Notes: generated from the letters alone by a model not told the origin. 35,535 bases of DNA from Desulfobacteraceae bacterium (GCA_030613055.1 JAUWMR010000046.1:1-35535), one strand, 5' to 3'. Positions 1 through 8,218 are shown, counted from the stretch's first letter. Translations and numbers: made by a program.

Positions 1-2
1 TC

Positions 3-116
3 AATGATCTCAGTTTTTCGGCAGTAGCAAAAGTTAACCAGAGAATATCGAAAGCAGTTAAAGAGAACAGGGCAATAAGAAAAAAGGTGGAGAAAATAAT
101 TTCAAAATTGTCCTAA
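3..116 (+). CDS. 3' end of a transposase-like gene, cut by the window edge
   Basis: An open frame enters from the left edge and stops at TAA 114-116, giving the last 37 residues of a protein. They are rich in Lys, Arg and Ile and contain a stretch reading LSFSAVAKVNQRISKAV. From memory this resembles the DnaA-like helix-turn-helix tail found on many REP-associated (Y1, IS200-like) transposases of Desulfobacterota; the catalytic domain would lie outside the window. The phrase GGGCTGACCCCGTATTCC just after the stop is also one I associate with such genes in draft genomes. Identification is tentative because only the tail is visible. Confidence 0.4.
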   Translation, partial: NDLSFSAVAKVNQRISKAVKENRAIRKKVEKIISKLS

Positions 117-276
117 TTCAAGGGCTGACCCCGTATTCCTCATTAGTAGATAACGCGAAATAGACTACCTATGAGGACCTGTTACTGAATGGTATGTCTT
201 CTTCAATAATCCTAAACCTGACTAAAATCAACCCAAAATAAATGAAAAGCCAACATTCGTGCGGTTAGATCACATG

Positions 277-342
277 TCAGACATATCACAGGATTCTTGG
301 GTGGTTGATATCATGCGGGTCTGGAGAGATATCTGGAACGAT
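277..342 (+). repeat. 66-bp direct repeat, copy A (upstream of fic)
   Basis: This block matches 2077-2142 without gaps at about 58 of 66 positions, including a 20-base identical core containing GATATCATGCGGGTCTGGA. The two copies lie exactly 1,800 bp apart and bracket the Fic gene. In one frame both copies encode nearly the same peptide (SDISQ...DIMRVW[R/K]DIW[N/S]D), so they may be remnants of a duplicated coding end rather than a target-site duplication. Confidence 0.8.
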
Positions 343-356
343 TAGTTTCTACACAG

Positions 357-462
357 AATAAGCTAAATAACACTCGACAAAATAAGCTAACCATGATACA
401 ATCAAACAATCTAAACTTGGTGTTACATAAAAAACTAATAGTTATACGGCGCAATAAGCTAA
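357..462 (+). promoter_or_regulatory. Three direct repeats of AATAAGCTAA upstream of fic (candidate operator)
   Basis: The decamer AATAAGCTAA occurs identically at 357-366, 381-390 and 453-462. Start-to-start spacings are 24 and 72 bp, the second three times the first. The last copy ends 16 bases before the fic start codon. Repeated identical sites just upstream of a gene whose product has a predicted DNA-binding N-terminus suggest autoregulatory binding. That role is inference; the repeats themselves are directly visible. Confidence 0.55.
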
Positions 463-478
463 TGAAAGCACAAGATTT

Positions 479-2035
479 ATGGCAAGCCCTCATGAAAAGC
501 TGGCTGAATCCCTTGCGGTCCTGAGAGCACTGCAAGAGCGCGGTGTCGTCGCCGTGCGTTCGGCTGATCTGACCCGGACGCATCGGGAACGCTTGGTCAA
601 AAACGGCTTCTTGCAAGAGGTAATGAAGGGCTGGTACATCCCCGCCCATCCAGACGAGTCCACGGGAGAGAGCACCGTATGGTACGCAGCGTTCTGGGGT
701 TTCTGTGCAGCCTATTTGAAGAAGCGTTTTGGGACGAATTGGAGCCTCTCTCCTGAGCATTCATTATTGTTGCATGCTGGGAACATGATGATTCCACGCC
801 AATTGCTTGTACGCTCACCGAAAGCCCGTAACAAGATCACTACGCTGCCGCATGATACATCGTTATTCGATATACGTGCGTCCCTGCCCGAGGTTGAACA
901 TATTGTAGAGAAGGACGGCTTGCGTCTGTTCTCTGTACCTGCGGGCCTGGTGAGCTGCGGATCCGGATTCTTTCGACAGAACGCGACGGACGCACGTGCG
1001 GTTATGGCCATGGTGCGTAATGCATCAGATGTGCTTGCATTGCTCCTTGAAGGCGGACACACCACGGTCGCCGGCCGTCTCGCAGGTGCGTTCCGAAATA
1101 TCGGACGTGACCGTATTGCGGACGATATTGTCAAAACTATGCAAACCGCAGACTACGACATTCGTGAAAAAGATCCATTCGAGGACACAATAAACCTAAT
1201 CCTGCCATCGCACGAACAGTCGCCGTACGTGAACCGCATTCGCCTAATGTGGCAACAGATGCGAGAACCAATCCTCAAACAATTTCCGGCCGCCCCTGGC
1301 CGACCTTCCGACATAGCTGGCTATCTCAAGGCAGCCGATGACATTTACGTTACGGACGCTTATCACTCGTTGTCCATTGAAGGCTATAGGGTCGACCCTG
1401 AGCTGATCGAACGGGTCCGCAGTGGCGAGTGGAATCCGGATGAGAACGAGGATGATGGCAAACACCGCAATGCCTTAGCTGCACGTGGGTACTGGCAGGC
1501 CTATCAGGCAGTCAGGGAAAGCGTACGCAAGGCATTAGAGGGCGAAAATCCCGGAGCAGTTGGCGATGATGATCACGGTGGTTGGTACCGTGAGATGTTT
1601 GGACCGAGCGTAACAGCCGGCCTCTTGCGAACAGCGGACCTCGCTGGCTACCGCAACGACCAGGTATATATCCGCCGCTCAATGCATGTGCCACCACGCC
1701 ATGAAGCGGTGCGAGACTGCATGCCGGCATTCTTTGATTTGCTGAGAGAAGAGCCGGAACCATCGGTGCGTGTTGTTCTGGGGCACTTCATGTTCGTATA
1801 TATCCATCCGTATATGGATGGCAATGGCCGTATGGGAAGATTTCTTATGAAAGTGATGCTCGCTGCGGGCGGGTATCCCTGGACCGTTATTCCGCTGGAA
1901 AAACGAGACGACTATATGGCTGCGTTGGAAAGCGGAAGTGTGGAACAGGATATTGCACCGTTTGCAATTTTTATTGGGCGCCTCGTTTCTGAAAATTTAG
2001 AATGCAAACAAGCACCACAGGCACCTACCAGTTAA
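479..2035 (+). CDS. Fic family protein (putative AMP-transferase) with AbiEi-like winged-helix N-terminus
   Basis: The C-terminal half carries a canonical Fic motif, HPYMDGNGRMGR, with the catalytic histidine at residue 443. Fic enzymes usually transfer AMP from ATP to a hydroxyl side chain of a target protein. An (S/T)xxxE(G/N) inhibitory motif is visible as SLSIEG at about residues 297-302, N-terminal to the catalytic core in the same chain, so the enzyme is probably self-inhibited. Residues ~1-170 resemble the winged-helix/antitoxin-like module of AbiEi-type regulators (LRALQERGVVAVRSADL; LVKNGFLQEVMKGWYIP). At 518 residues it is longer than minimal Fic proteins because of this module. The ATG at 479 is the first in-frame start after a TAA at 455, and the ribosome binding site is weak. 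It stands alone between two 66-bp repeats and behind three decamer repeats. A toxin-antitoxin or phage-defence role is possible but not shown. Confidence 0.9.
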   Translation: MASPHEKLAESLAVLRALQERGVVAVRSADLTRTHRERLVKNGFLQEVMKGWYIPAHPDESTGESTVWYAAFWGFCAAYLKKRFGTNWSLSPEHSLLLHAGNMMIPRQLLVRSPKARNKITTLPHDTSLFDIRASLPEVEHIVEKDGLRLFSVPAGLVSCGSGFFRQNATDARAVMAMVRNASDVLALLLEGGHTTVAGRLAGAFRNIGRDRIADDIVKTMQTADYDIREKDPFEDTINLILPSHEQSPYVNRIRLMWQQMREPILKQFPAAPGRPSDIAGYLKAADDIYVTDAYHSLSIEGYRVDPELIERVRSGEWNPDENEDDGKHRNALAARGYWQAYQAVRESVRKALEGENPGAVGDDDHGGWYREMFGPSVTAGLLRTADLAGYRNDQVYIRRSMHVPPRHEAVRDCMPAFFDLLREEPEPSVRVVLGHFMFVYIHPYMDGNGRMGRFLMKVMLAAGGYPWTVIPLEKRDDYMAALESGSVEQDIAPFAIFIGRLVSENLECKQAPQAPTS

Positions 2036-2076
2036 TTAATTGAATTGATAAAAATTTGCTCGTTTCTCTTGGCCTT

Positions 2077-2142
2077 TCAGACATATCTCAGGTTTTTGAG
2101 GTGGATGATATCATGCGGGTCTGGAAAGATATCTGGAGCGAT
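2077..2142 (+). repeat. 66-bp direct repeat, copy B (downstream of fic)
   Basis: This is the second copy of the block at 277-342, starting 41 bases after the fic stop codon. Here the shared reading frame continues past the point where copy A has a TAG, adding hydrophobic residues (DLFICWIVFAIIF) before stopping near 2183. See copy A for the comparison. Confidence 0.8.
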
Positions 2143-2690
2143 CTGTTTATTTGCTGGATTGTTTTTGCAATCATTTTTAGATAATTAAAGGTTTGCACCA
2201 TAAACTCAAGTAACTTCCTTTTCATTTTCTTGAATAATTCTTTAAACTTTGACCGTATCTGTCAAAAGTGTATGATACAGTTCACATCAGATTTCCTGTT
2301 ATCCAAAAATCCTTGACTAAATAGCTAATTTTAGTTAATTTTCTCTAAGTTTTCAAAATAGATATGATTTTACCCCTGAAAATGTATTTCACGGCTCTAA
2401 AACACATGTTTTTGGAATGATATCCTTTAAATATCAATAACCTAACTTGGTTTGAGCCCAGACCACTGATGATTGTGTGAAGATGACTTAGGGCTGACGT
2501 GAATGAGCATCGGGAATTTGTCAACCTGGTCAATAACGTCCCGTATCCTTCTCACAAGATCAAGCTCCGTGCTGGCGGATATGAAAGGTTTCTTGAGGCA
2601 CCGCCGCGGTTTGTCTATACTCCCGGGGCGAGGCATCCCCCACCCCCGACGCACACCAAACCCAAGGCGCTCGGCGCCGCAGACCAGAGA
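2143..2690. other. Gap without a supported gene between fic and the exporter gene
   Basis: The stretch 2143-2490 is A+T-rich and has no convincing coding frame or terminator. At 2517-2539 it contains TTTGTCAACCTGGTCAATAACGT, which matches 5688-5710 at 19 of 23 positions; that second site is the tail of a transposase remnant. A GTG at 2499 could extend the exporter by 64 residues, but the extension reads as low-complexity Pro/Arg/His sequence overlapping this repeat, so I treat it as non-coding. Confidence 0.5.
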
Positions 2691-5198
2691 ATGATAATGG
2701 ACCGACTCACTGCCTGGTACCTCCGTCTTACCCTGGACCGCCCCTGGATTATCATGGTCTTCATGGTGCTCTTCACCGCCGTCGCCGTCTACTACGCCCA
2801 GGGGTTCAAGCTGGATGCCTCGGCCGACTCCCTGACGCTGGAGAACGACCGGGATCTGCGTTACTACCGCGCCATCCGCGGCCGCTACGGCTCGGATGAC
2901 TTTCTGTTCATCACCTATACACCCAGGGCTGACATCCTCTCCGACGCCACCCTGGCGGACATCAAGGCCCTGCGTGATGAACTCGCGTCAATGGAGCGGA
3001 TTTCCTCGGTGACCAGCCTGCTGGATGTCCCCCTCATCGACAGTCCGCGGATGAGCTTCTCGGAAATCCAGGACGAGACCCGTACCCTGGAGCACCCCAA
3101 GGTGGATCGGGAACTCGCGCGGAGGGAGTTTACCCAAAGCCGCCTCTATCGCAATCTGTTGATGAGCCCGAACGGCAAAACCACCACACTGCAGGTCAAT
3201 TTTAAGCGCGACAAGCGCTATCATGAGCTTTTGCAGAAGCGCGAAGGGCTGCGGGCCAAGCGCCTGGAGGCCCAGCTGAGCCCGGAGGAGCAGACAGAAC
3301 TAGACGCCGTCACCCGGGAGTTCAAACACTACAGTAGCGGCTTCCGGGAACAGGAGAGTACAGACATCGCCCGGGTGCGGGCCATCCTCGACCGCCACAA
3401 GGAAAAGGCGGAGATCCATCTGGGCGGGCTGCCCATGGTCGCAAGCGATATGATCGACTTTATCCGTAACGATATCCGGGTCTTCGGCGTCGGGGTGGCG
3501 CTCTTCCTGATCACCCTGCTTGCCATCGCCTTCAAGCGCCCTCGTTGGGTGTTACTGCCCATGTTGATCTGCATCCTGGCCGGCATCGGCATGATAGGCT
3601 ACCTGGGCCTGGTGGAGTGGCCGGTGACGGTAGTCTCGTCGAACTTTATATCCCTGATGCTGATACTGACCCTGTCGCTTTCGGTGCATCTTATCGTCCG
3701 CTATGAGGAGCTGCAGCACGAGCGACCCGACAGCGACCACCTGTGGAAGGTGGGCGAGACTATAAAATCCAAATTTACGCCGTCGCTCTTCACAGCGCTC
3801 ACCACCATGGTGGCCTTCGCCTCGCTCATCTTCAGCGATATCCGCCCGGTTATGGACTTCGGCTGGATGATGATGGTGGGCGTCGGCATGGCCTTCGTGC
3901 TGGCCTTTCTAATCTTCCCCACCGTGCTCGCCCTGTTGAAGCCGAGCACCCCGGTCTTCCGCCGGGTAGACGTCACCGCCAGAATCACCCGCCGTTTCGC
4001 CCGGCTCATCGAGCGCCGAGGCAAAGGGACACTGATCATCTACGGCGCGGTGGTGATCCTGAGCGTGCTGGGGATCTTTAAACTCACGGTGGAGAACAGC
4101 TTTATCGATTACTTCAAAAAGACCACCGAGATCTACCAGGGGATGCTGCTCATCGACCGGCAGGTGGGTGGCACCACGCCCCTGGATGTCATCCTCAACC
4201 CGACCAAGAAGTTCCTGGCGTTCTATGCTGAGGAGCAGGCCGAAGCCTTTCCGGACGAGGGTTTAAAAATCCCCGGGGAGGGCGAGGCAGGCATCAGTGG
4301 CACAAGCTTCTGGTTCAACATCTTTGAGCTGGAGACCGTCTCCAAAGTCCACGAGTATCTTGAGGGTCTTTCGCAGACCGGCAAGGTGCTCTCCCTGGAC
4401 ACCACCATGGCGCTCCTCACCCAGCTCAATGACGACAAGTCCCTGGATAACTGGACCCTGGCGATTATGTATAAGAAGATGCCCGAGAAGGTGAAGCGCA
4501 TCGTGTTCGAACCCTATATGTCGAGCGACGGAAACCAGGTGCGCTTCGCCGTCCGGATCATCGACTCCGACCCCGAATTGAAGCGCGACGCCCTGATCAA
4601 ACAGATCCGCTCCGACCTGGTGGAGAAGCTGGGGCTGAAGCCGGAGCAGGTGGAGCTCTCGGGGATGCTGGTGCTGTACAACAACGTACTGCAGAGCCTG
4701 TTCCGATCGCAGATGCTCACCCTGAGCGTGGTTTTCGTCGCCATCATGTTGATGTTCGGACTGCTGTTCCGTTCGGTGCGTCTGGCGGCCATCTGCGTTG
4801 TGCCGACCTTGGTGGCGGCGGCGTTGATACTGGGGATGATGGGTTGGTTCGGTATTCCGCTCGATATCATGACCATCACCATCGCCGCCATCACCATCGG
4901 CATCGGGGTGGACGACACCATCCACTATGTACACCGCATCCGCGAAGAGTTCGCCTTGGACGGCGACTACTGGGCAGCGGTGCGACGCAGCCACGGCAGC
5001 GTCGGGCGTGCCATCTACTACACCTCGGTGACCATCACCCTGGGATTCTCCATATTGGCGCTTTCCAACTTCATCCCCAGTATCTACTTCGGCCTGCTCA
5101 CGGGTCTCGCCATGGTGGTGGCCCTGATCGCCAACCTGACCCTGTTGCCGCTGTTGATCGTCGTGTTTAAGCCTCTGGGTCAGGCTCGCAGCGCTTGA
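2691..5198 (+). CDS. RND superfamily exporter, MMPL/HAE3-type
   Basis: This is an inner-membrane, proton-driven efflux permease of the RND superfamily; the substrate is unknown, and lipids or hydrophobic compounds are usual for the group. The chain shows the two-fold RND layout: one helix near the N-terminus (PWIIMVFMVLFTAVAVYY), a large extracytoplasmic loop, five helices to about residue 430, then the same pattern again, about 12 helices in all. The second half contains the conserved GVDDTIHYVHR segment. I place the start at ATG 2691 or 2697 (MDRLTAWYLRL), which gives about 835 residues and puts the first helix close to the N-terminus. The gene is strikingly G+C-rich (around 60% by eye) against its neighbours and is flanked by repeats and transposase remnants, which points to transfer from another lineage. 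No membrane-fusion or outer-membrane partner lies nearby. Confidence 0.9.
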   Translation: MIMDRLTAWYLRLTLDRPWIIMVFMVLFTAVAVYYAQGFKLDASADSLTLENDRDLRYYRAIRGRYGSDDFLFITYTPRADILSDATLADIKALRDELASMERISSVTSLLDVPLIDSPRMSFSEIQDETRTLEHPKVDRELARREFTQSRLYRNLLMSPNGKTTTLQVNFKRDKRYHELLQKREGLRAKRLEAQLSPEEQTELDAVTREFKHYSSGFREQESTDIARVRAILDRHKEKAEIHLGGLPMVASDMIDFIRNDIRVFGVGVALFLITLLAIAFKRPRWVLLPMLICILAGIGMIGYLGLVEWPVTVVSSNFISLMLILTLSLSVHLIVRYEELQHERPDSDHLWKVGETIKSKFTPSLFTALTTMVAFASLIFSDIRPVMDFGWMMMVGVGMAFVLAFLIFPTVLALLKPSTPVFRRVDVTARITRRFARLIERRGKGTLIIYGAVVILSVLGIFKLTVENSFIDYFKKTTEIYQGMLLIDRQVGGTTPLDVILNPTKKFLAFYAEEQAEAFPDEGLKIPGEGEAGISGTSFWFNIFELETVSKVHEYLEGLSQTGKVLSLDTTMALLTQLNDDKSLDNWTLAIMYKKMPEKVKRIVFEPYMSSDGNQVRFAVRIIDSDPELKRDALIKQIRSDLVEKLGLKPEQVELSGMLVLYNNVLQSLFRSQMLTLSVVFVAIMLMFGLLFRSVRLAAICVVPTLVAAALILGMMGWFGIPLDIMTITIAAITIGIGVDDTIHYVHRIREEFALDGDYWAAVRRSHGSVGRAIYYTSVTITLGFSILALSNFIPSIYFGLLTGLAMVVALIANLTLLPLLIVVFKPLGQARSA

Positions 5199-5255
5199 TC
5201 GATGTGGAGACATCCCGGCCCATGGGCTCCATTGCTATATTGAAATATCAATTGG

Positions 5256-5328
5256 TTGTCGAGGACGCTCCGCGCCCTCGACAATGCGCTGCGGATTGCC
5301 ATCCGCTTGCTGTTCGGCGCTCCGCGCC
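5256..5328. repeat. Cluster of three REP-like hairpins after the exporter gene
   Basis: Three perfect inverted repeats follow each other. TTGTCGAGG (5256-5264) pairs with 5276-5284 around an 11-base loop. GCGGAT (5291-5296) pairs with 5301-5306. GGCGC (5316-5320) pairs with 5324-5328. The string CGCTCCGCGCC occurs in both the first and the last unit, as in a BIME/REP pair. No T-run follows, so this is not a classic intrinsic terminator, although it may protect the mRNA 3' end. The G+C-rich composition matches the exporter gene rather than the rest of the window. Confidence 0.6.
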
Positions 5329-5520
5329 TCACAATCGTGGAAAGCGGGACACCCTTAAGTTGTTCAGTTTCTATGAATTGAACCCATAACATGCCGATTC
5401 ATCCTACTATGTCCACTTGAGATACCTCATAGAGATCACAGCCCTACCCAAATCTTTGATAAGAGAGTGGTTTCTTAGATTGTCGTCATCTTCATCAAAC
5501 CAGAAAAAGAAGGTATTAAC

Positions 5521-5700
5521 CTCAAAGAGATGCAGTCGGGCAGGCGTCGGGGAAGGATACCGAAAATCAGGTCGGATTTGGCGTATCAATTGATTACGGA
5601 TTATTGAATGACATTAGCGGAAACAAAGCGACAACTCGGTGTGTCCACATCTGCTATTTCAAAGATATTGAAAAGGCGGGAGCAGGGTTTGTCAATATAG
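5521..5700 (+). pseudogene. Remnant of a REP-associated (Y1-type) transposase C-terminus
   Basis: One frame encodes GRIPKIRSDLAYQLITDY, then an in-frame TGA (5605-5607), then MTLAETKRQLGVSTSAISK and ILKRREQGLSI, ending at TAG 5698-5700. The LGVSTSAISKILKR segment is a helix-turn-helix of the kind found at the C-terminus of REP-associated/IS200-like transposases. The internal stop and the lack of a catalytic HUH domain upstream mark it as decayed. The end of this remnant carries the TTTGTCAA...GTCAACAACGT sequence that recurs at 2517-2539. Family assignment is from memory of the motif. Confidence 0.5.
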
Positions 5701-5765
5701 TCAACAACGTCACCTATTACACACTTCTGATGATAACTCTGGCATCAACTCGTCTATTTGATTTA

Positions 5766-6521
5766 TCACCTTCGTTTACCTCTCCTGATTTTTCTGGCGT
5801 CTTCCTTCCAGCCCTTGCGTTTTTTTCCCTTGGCACGCCGGCGAGGATCGGGATCTCTGGAGGCATCCAGGACAAAGGTGCCGGGTGCAAAGTCAACAGG
5901 TTTTATTTTTGTTGTCTCTTTCTTTGATTCTTTCTCTTTTCGACTTTCCAGGATCTCTCTGGAAACGGGCGGGCCTGATATAAATTCGGCTGGAATACCG
6001 GGACTCAGATAAAGGCAGCCAAAGGAATTAAACAAAACACCCTTGCTTTCTGCTTCGGAGGTCAGTATCTCAAGCAATACAGGTTTTTGATCGTGCCTTT
6101 TTCCGATCCTCAGGCCCATCTCCTTATCCGGGGAAAGGACAAGATATCTGCCCTCGCTTACTTTTAGTCCCTTTTCCATTACTATGGGGTGGGCCTTTCT
6201 TCTTACCGGGGTAAAGAGGACCTTGGGCAGGGGTTGTTGAGCACCGTTAAGATCTACCTGCCACCGCCTGTCCAAAACCCTGATACGTTTTTCATCGCTC
6301 TGGAACAGCCCCCTGTCCCTGCCAAGGAGCACTTCATTGATATGGGAACTGCGAACATAATGCCAATCCGATTCTTCATGAATGGCCTGTAGCAGTTCTT
6401 TGTAGGTTACATAACCGTCCTTGTCCGGGATAAGCCCGAATTCATCCGGCCTGTGGCCAAGGATATAGGTAAGCATGCGGCATAAGCTATCCACCCTGTT
6501 TTGATGACTGCGTTTGGGCAA
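5766..6521 (-). CDS. kptA: Divergent RNA 2'-phosphotransferase (Tpt1/KptA family)
   Basis: Tpt1/KptA enzymes use NAD+ to remove a 2'-phosphate from RNA. The N-terminal module aligns with the family (LTYILGHRPDEFGLIPDKDGYVTYKELL), as does the ADP-ribosyltransferase-like half (RYLVLSPDKEMGLRIGKRHDQKPVLLEI). Two signatures differ. The usual Leu-Arg-His is Leu-Gly-His (G22-H23), and the usual Tyr-His-Gly-Thr is replaced by LFTPV. A Lys/Arg-rich tail of about 50 residues (KEKESKKETTK..., ending KIRRGKRR) extends it to 251 residues, against about 180-210 for typical KptA, and may bind nucleic acid. The start is TTG at 6521, with GGAGGG at 6536-6531 as ribosome binding site. It lies 121 bases downstream of the nicotinate phosphoribosyltransferase gene on the same strand. 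Activity is uncertain because of the motif changes. Confidence 0.75.
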   Translation of the reverse strand: MPKRSHQNRVDSLCRMLTYILGHRPDEFGLIPDKDGYVTYKELLQAIHEESDWHYVRSSHINEVLLGRDRGLFQSDEKRIRVLDRRWQVDLNGAQQPLPKVLFTPVRRKAHPIVMEKGLKVSEGRYLVLSPDKEMGLRIGKRHDQKPVLLEILTSEAESKGVLFNSFGCLYLSPGIPAEFISGPPVSREILESRKEKESKKETTKIKPVDFAPGTFVLDASRDPDPRRRAKGKKRKGWKEDARKIRRGKRR

Positions 6522-6642
6522 GCTGGAGTTCCCTCCTGTCCATCAAGAGATTGAGGACAACTTCCGGTTCTCAGGGGGTTCCTTTGGTTGAATTTAAGAC
6601 CAAGGCCCAGGGCTTAAGGCGCAAGGCGCAAGAATATAATGC

Positions 6643-7800
6643 CTACAACTCTACATTTTCCAGTTGCTGTATCACAAAATCACGGATGTCCCTGGGTTCG
6701 GGCAGGGATGTTTCAGTCTGATCATTAGATGATAATGGTGTAAGTATTTCTTCGAAGTCGTTGCCACAATTACATGGAGCCGGCTTCTGACCGGCGGGCA
6801 GGACGATGGTATTAAAACAGCCCTTACAACGGAACACGCTTTTAGACCCTGATCTTTTTCCCCTCTTTGAGATGGGTTTTCCATCTATCTCCACAATATC
6901 CATTGAAAAGTCTATTACAGGGGCATTGCTGATGGCAGTTCCCACGCCATAGGCATCGGCAAACTCGTTGTAACTGAGGATATGATCTTCATTCAGACCG
7001 CCACTCAAAAAGAGTTTGACATGATTATAGCCTCTTAGATCCAGTTCCCAGCGTACTTCCTCCATGATCTTGACAAAATCACCTCGCCGTGAATCGGGTG
7101 TATCCAGGCGAACCGCAAAAAGATCCTGACCCAGCGCCTTTGCCACGTTCAGGGTTTCTATTTTTTCATCATTAAAGGTGTCAATGAGGCTTACCCGCTT
7201 TACATGCGGTTCTATGATCTCGTGGAAGGCCTTTGAGGCCTCAACCGTATCACCCATAATGAGTATGAGTGCATGGGGCATGGTACCGGTTGGTTCTATT
7301 CCCACTAAGTCGGCTCCAAGGCCAACGGCCACGCCGTCACACCCTCCGATGTAGGCATTTCTTTCCACCAGCGGTGCGATGGCCGGGTGCATGCGCCGGG
7401 CACCGAAGCTGATCACCTGGCGCCTTCCGGCTGCCTTCCGACACTTGGCCGCCATTGTGGCAATTCCTGATGCCTGGCAAATAAATCCCAGAAATGTGGT
7501 TTCATATCGCCCGAAATCAAGGTATTTTCCACGAATTTCCATCACAGGCTGAAAAGGCGCAAAAAGGGTGCCTTCTTTCATAACCCGCACATCCACCGGG
7601 AGATCCTTTATCAGGGATACGCATTCCTCCACCCCTGCAAAGACAGCCCACTGCCAGCCCGCAGGGAGTCCCTTGGCCATAAACTCGGCCCGCACCTCTT
7701 TGTCGAGCCCCTTTGCCCTGAGGATTTTTTCTGTCCTCTCGAAATAGACATCCGTCACCTGGCCTTTTCTAATCTGTTCAGCAGTCGCTGTGTGTAACAA
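6643..7800 (-). CDS. pncB: Nicotinate phosphoribosyltransferase
   Basis: This cytoplasmic enzyme converts nicotinate and PRPP to nicotinate mononucleotide in the NAD salvage pathway. The core shows family features: SFGARRMHPAIAP, GIEPTGTMPHALIL, VSLIDTFNDE and LFLSGGLNEDHI. The C-terminal ~60 residues include FRCKGC and PAPCNCG, four cysteines suggesting a small zinc ribbon, as in the archaeal-type group; the length of about 385 residues fits that group. The best start is TTG at 7800, six bases after AGGAGG (7812-7807). Upstream in-frame ATG 7815 and TTG 7818 would place that ribosome binding site inside the gene. The downstream neighbour is an NAD-consuming KptA homologue, so the two may share a transcript. 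Confidence 0.92.
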   Translation of the reverse strand: MLHTATAEQIRKGQVTDVYFERTEKILRAKGLDKEVRAEFMAKGLPAGWQWAVFAGVEECVSLIKDLPVDVRVMKEGTLFAPFQPVMEIRGKYLDFGRYETTFLGFICQASGIATMAAKCRKAAGRRQVISFGARRMHPAIAPLVERNAYIGGCDGVAVGLGADLVGIEPTGTMPHALILIMGDTVEASKAFHEIIEPHVKRVSLIDTFNDEKIETLNVAKALGQDLFAVRLDTPDSRRGDFVKIMEEVRWELDLRGYNHVKLFLSGGLNEDHILSYNEFADAYGVGTAISNAPVIDFSMDIVEIDGKPISKRGKRSGSKSVFRCKGCFNTIVLPAGQKPAPCNCGNDFEEILTPLSSNDQTETSLPEPRDIRDFVIQQLENVEL

Positions 7801-7818
7801 GACTGACCTCCTCATCAA

Positions 7819-8218
7819 AGAGTTGTAGATTTAAGTAGTAGTCTTTTGTGTTTCGATTTTAAAACCATTTTGCCATTTTATTTATGCAACTAAAGGGTTT
7901 ACTTACCGGCCCCTAAACCCTGAACCCTATGTACTGTTACATAATATTATCATACCACGGTATTGTCAAACATCTGCCCAATGATCCCTTTATGATGCCG
8001 GCATTAAGTCAGGAGCAGGGTCGCCCCTTTTTTACATTCTTTTTACATTTATTTTACTTGCTGGTGACGACTTATTTTCTGTGCCGTGGTCAAATTTGCG
8101 GCACGATGGTGGTATGGAGAAAAATTCACGCTGTATTTGAGCCGGACATGGTCAATAGCGATGCTAATCGCGAGTGCTTGTAATCGGCGGCAATGCGGCA
8201 CAGACAAGGAGGTGCAGG
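7819..8218. other. Divergent intergenic region
   Basis: About 400 bases separate the divergent pncB and VWA-protein genes. Promoters for both must lie here, but I could not single out convincing -35/-10 pairs. Short open frames inside have no ribosome binding site and no recognisable product. The only clear signal is AAGGAGG at 8206-8212, the ribosome binding site of the VWA gene. Confidence 0.5.

Noticed and set aside
277-2142. 66-bp repeats as insertion-sequence ends
   Set aside because: They are direct rather than inverted, and no transposase gene lies between them.
4263-5213. 316-codon minus-strand open frame
   Set aside because: It is antisense to the exporter gene, in a G+C-rich region where shadow frames are long. 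The product is His/Gln/Gly-rich low-complexity sequence with no ribosome binding site.
5195-5389. 64-codon frame after the exporter gene
   Set aside because: It is made of the REP-like hairpin sequences and lacks a ribosome binding site.
5604-5927. 107-codon plus-strand frame
   Set aside because: It overlaps the transposase remnant in another frame and then the 3' end of the KptA-like gene antisense. The HTH-coding frame explains the first part better.
7929-8183. 84-codon frame between pncB and the VWA gene
   Set aside because: No ribosome binding site, no recognisable motif, and a composition typical of a non-coding A+T-rich gap.
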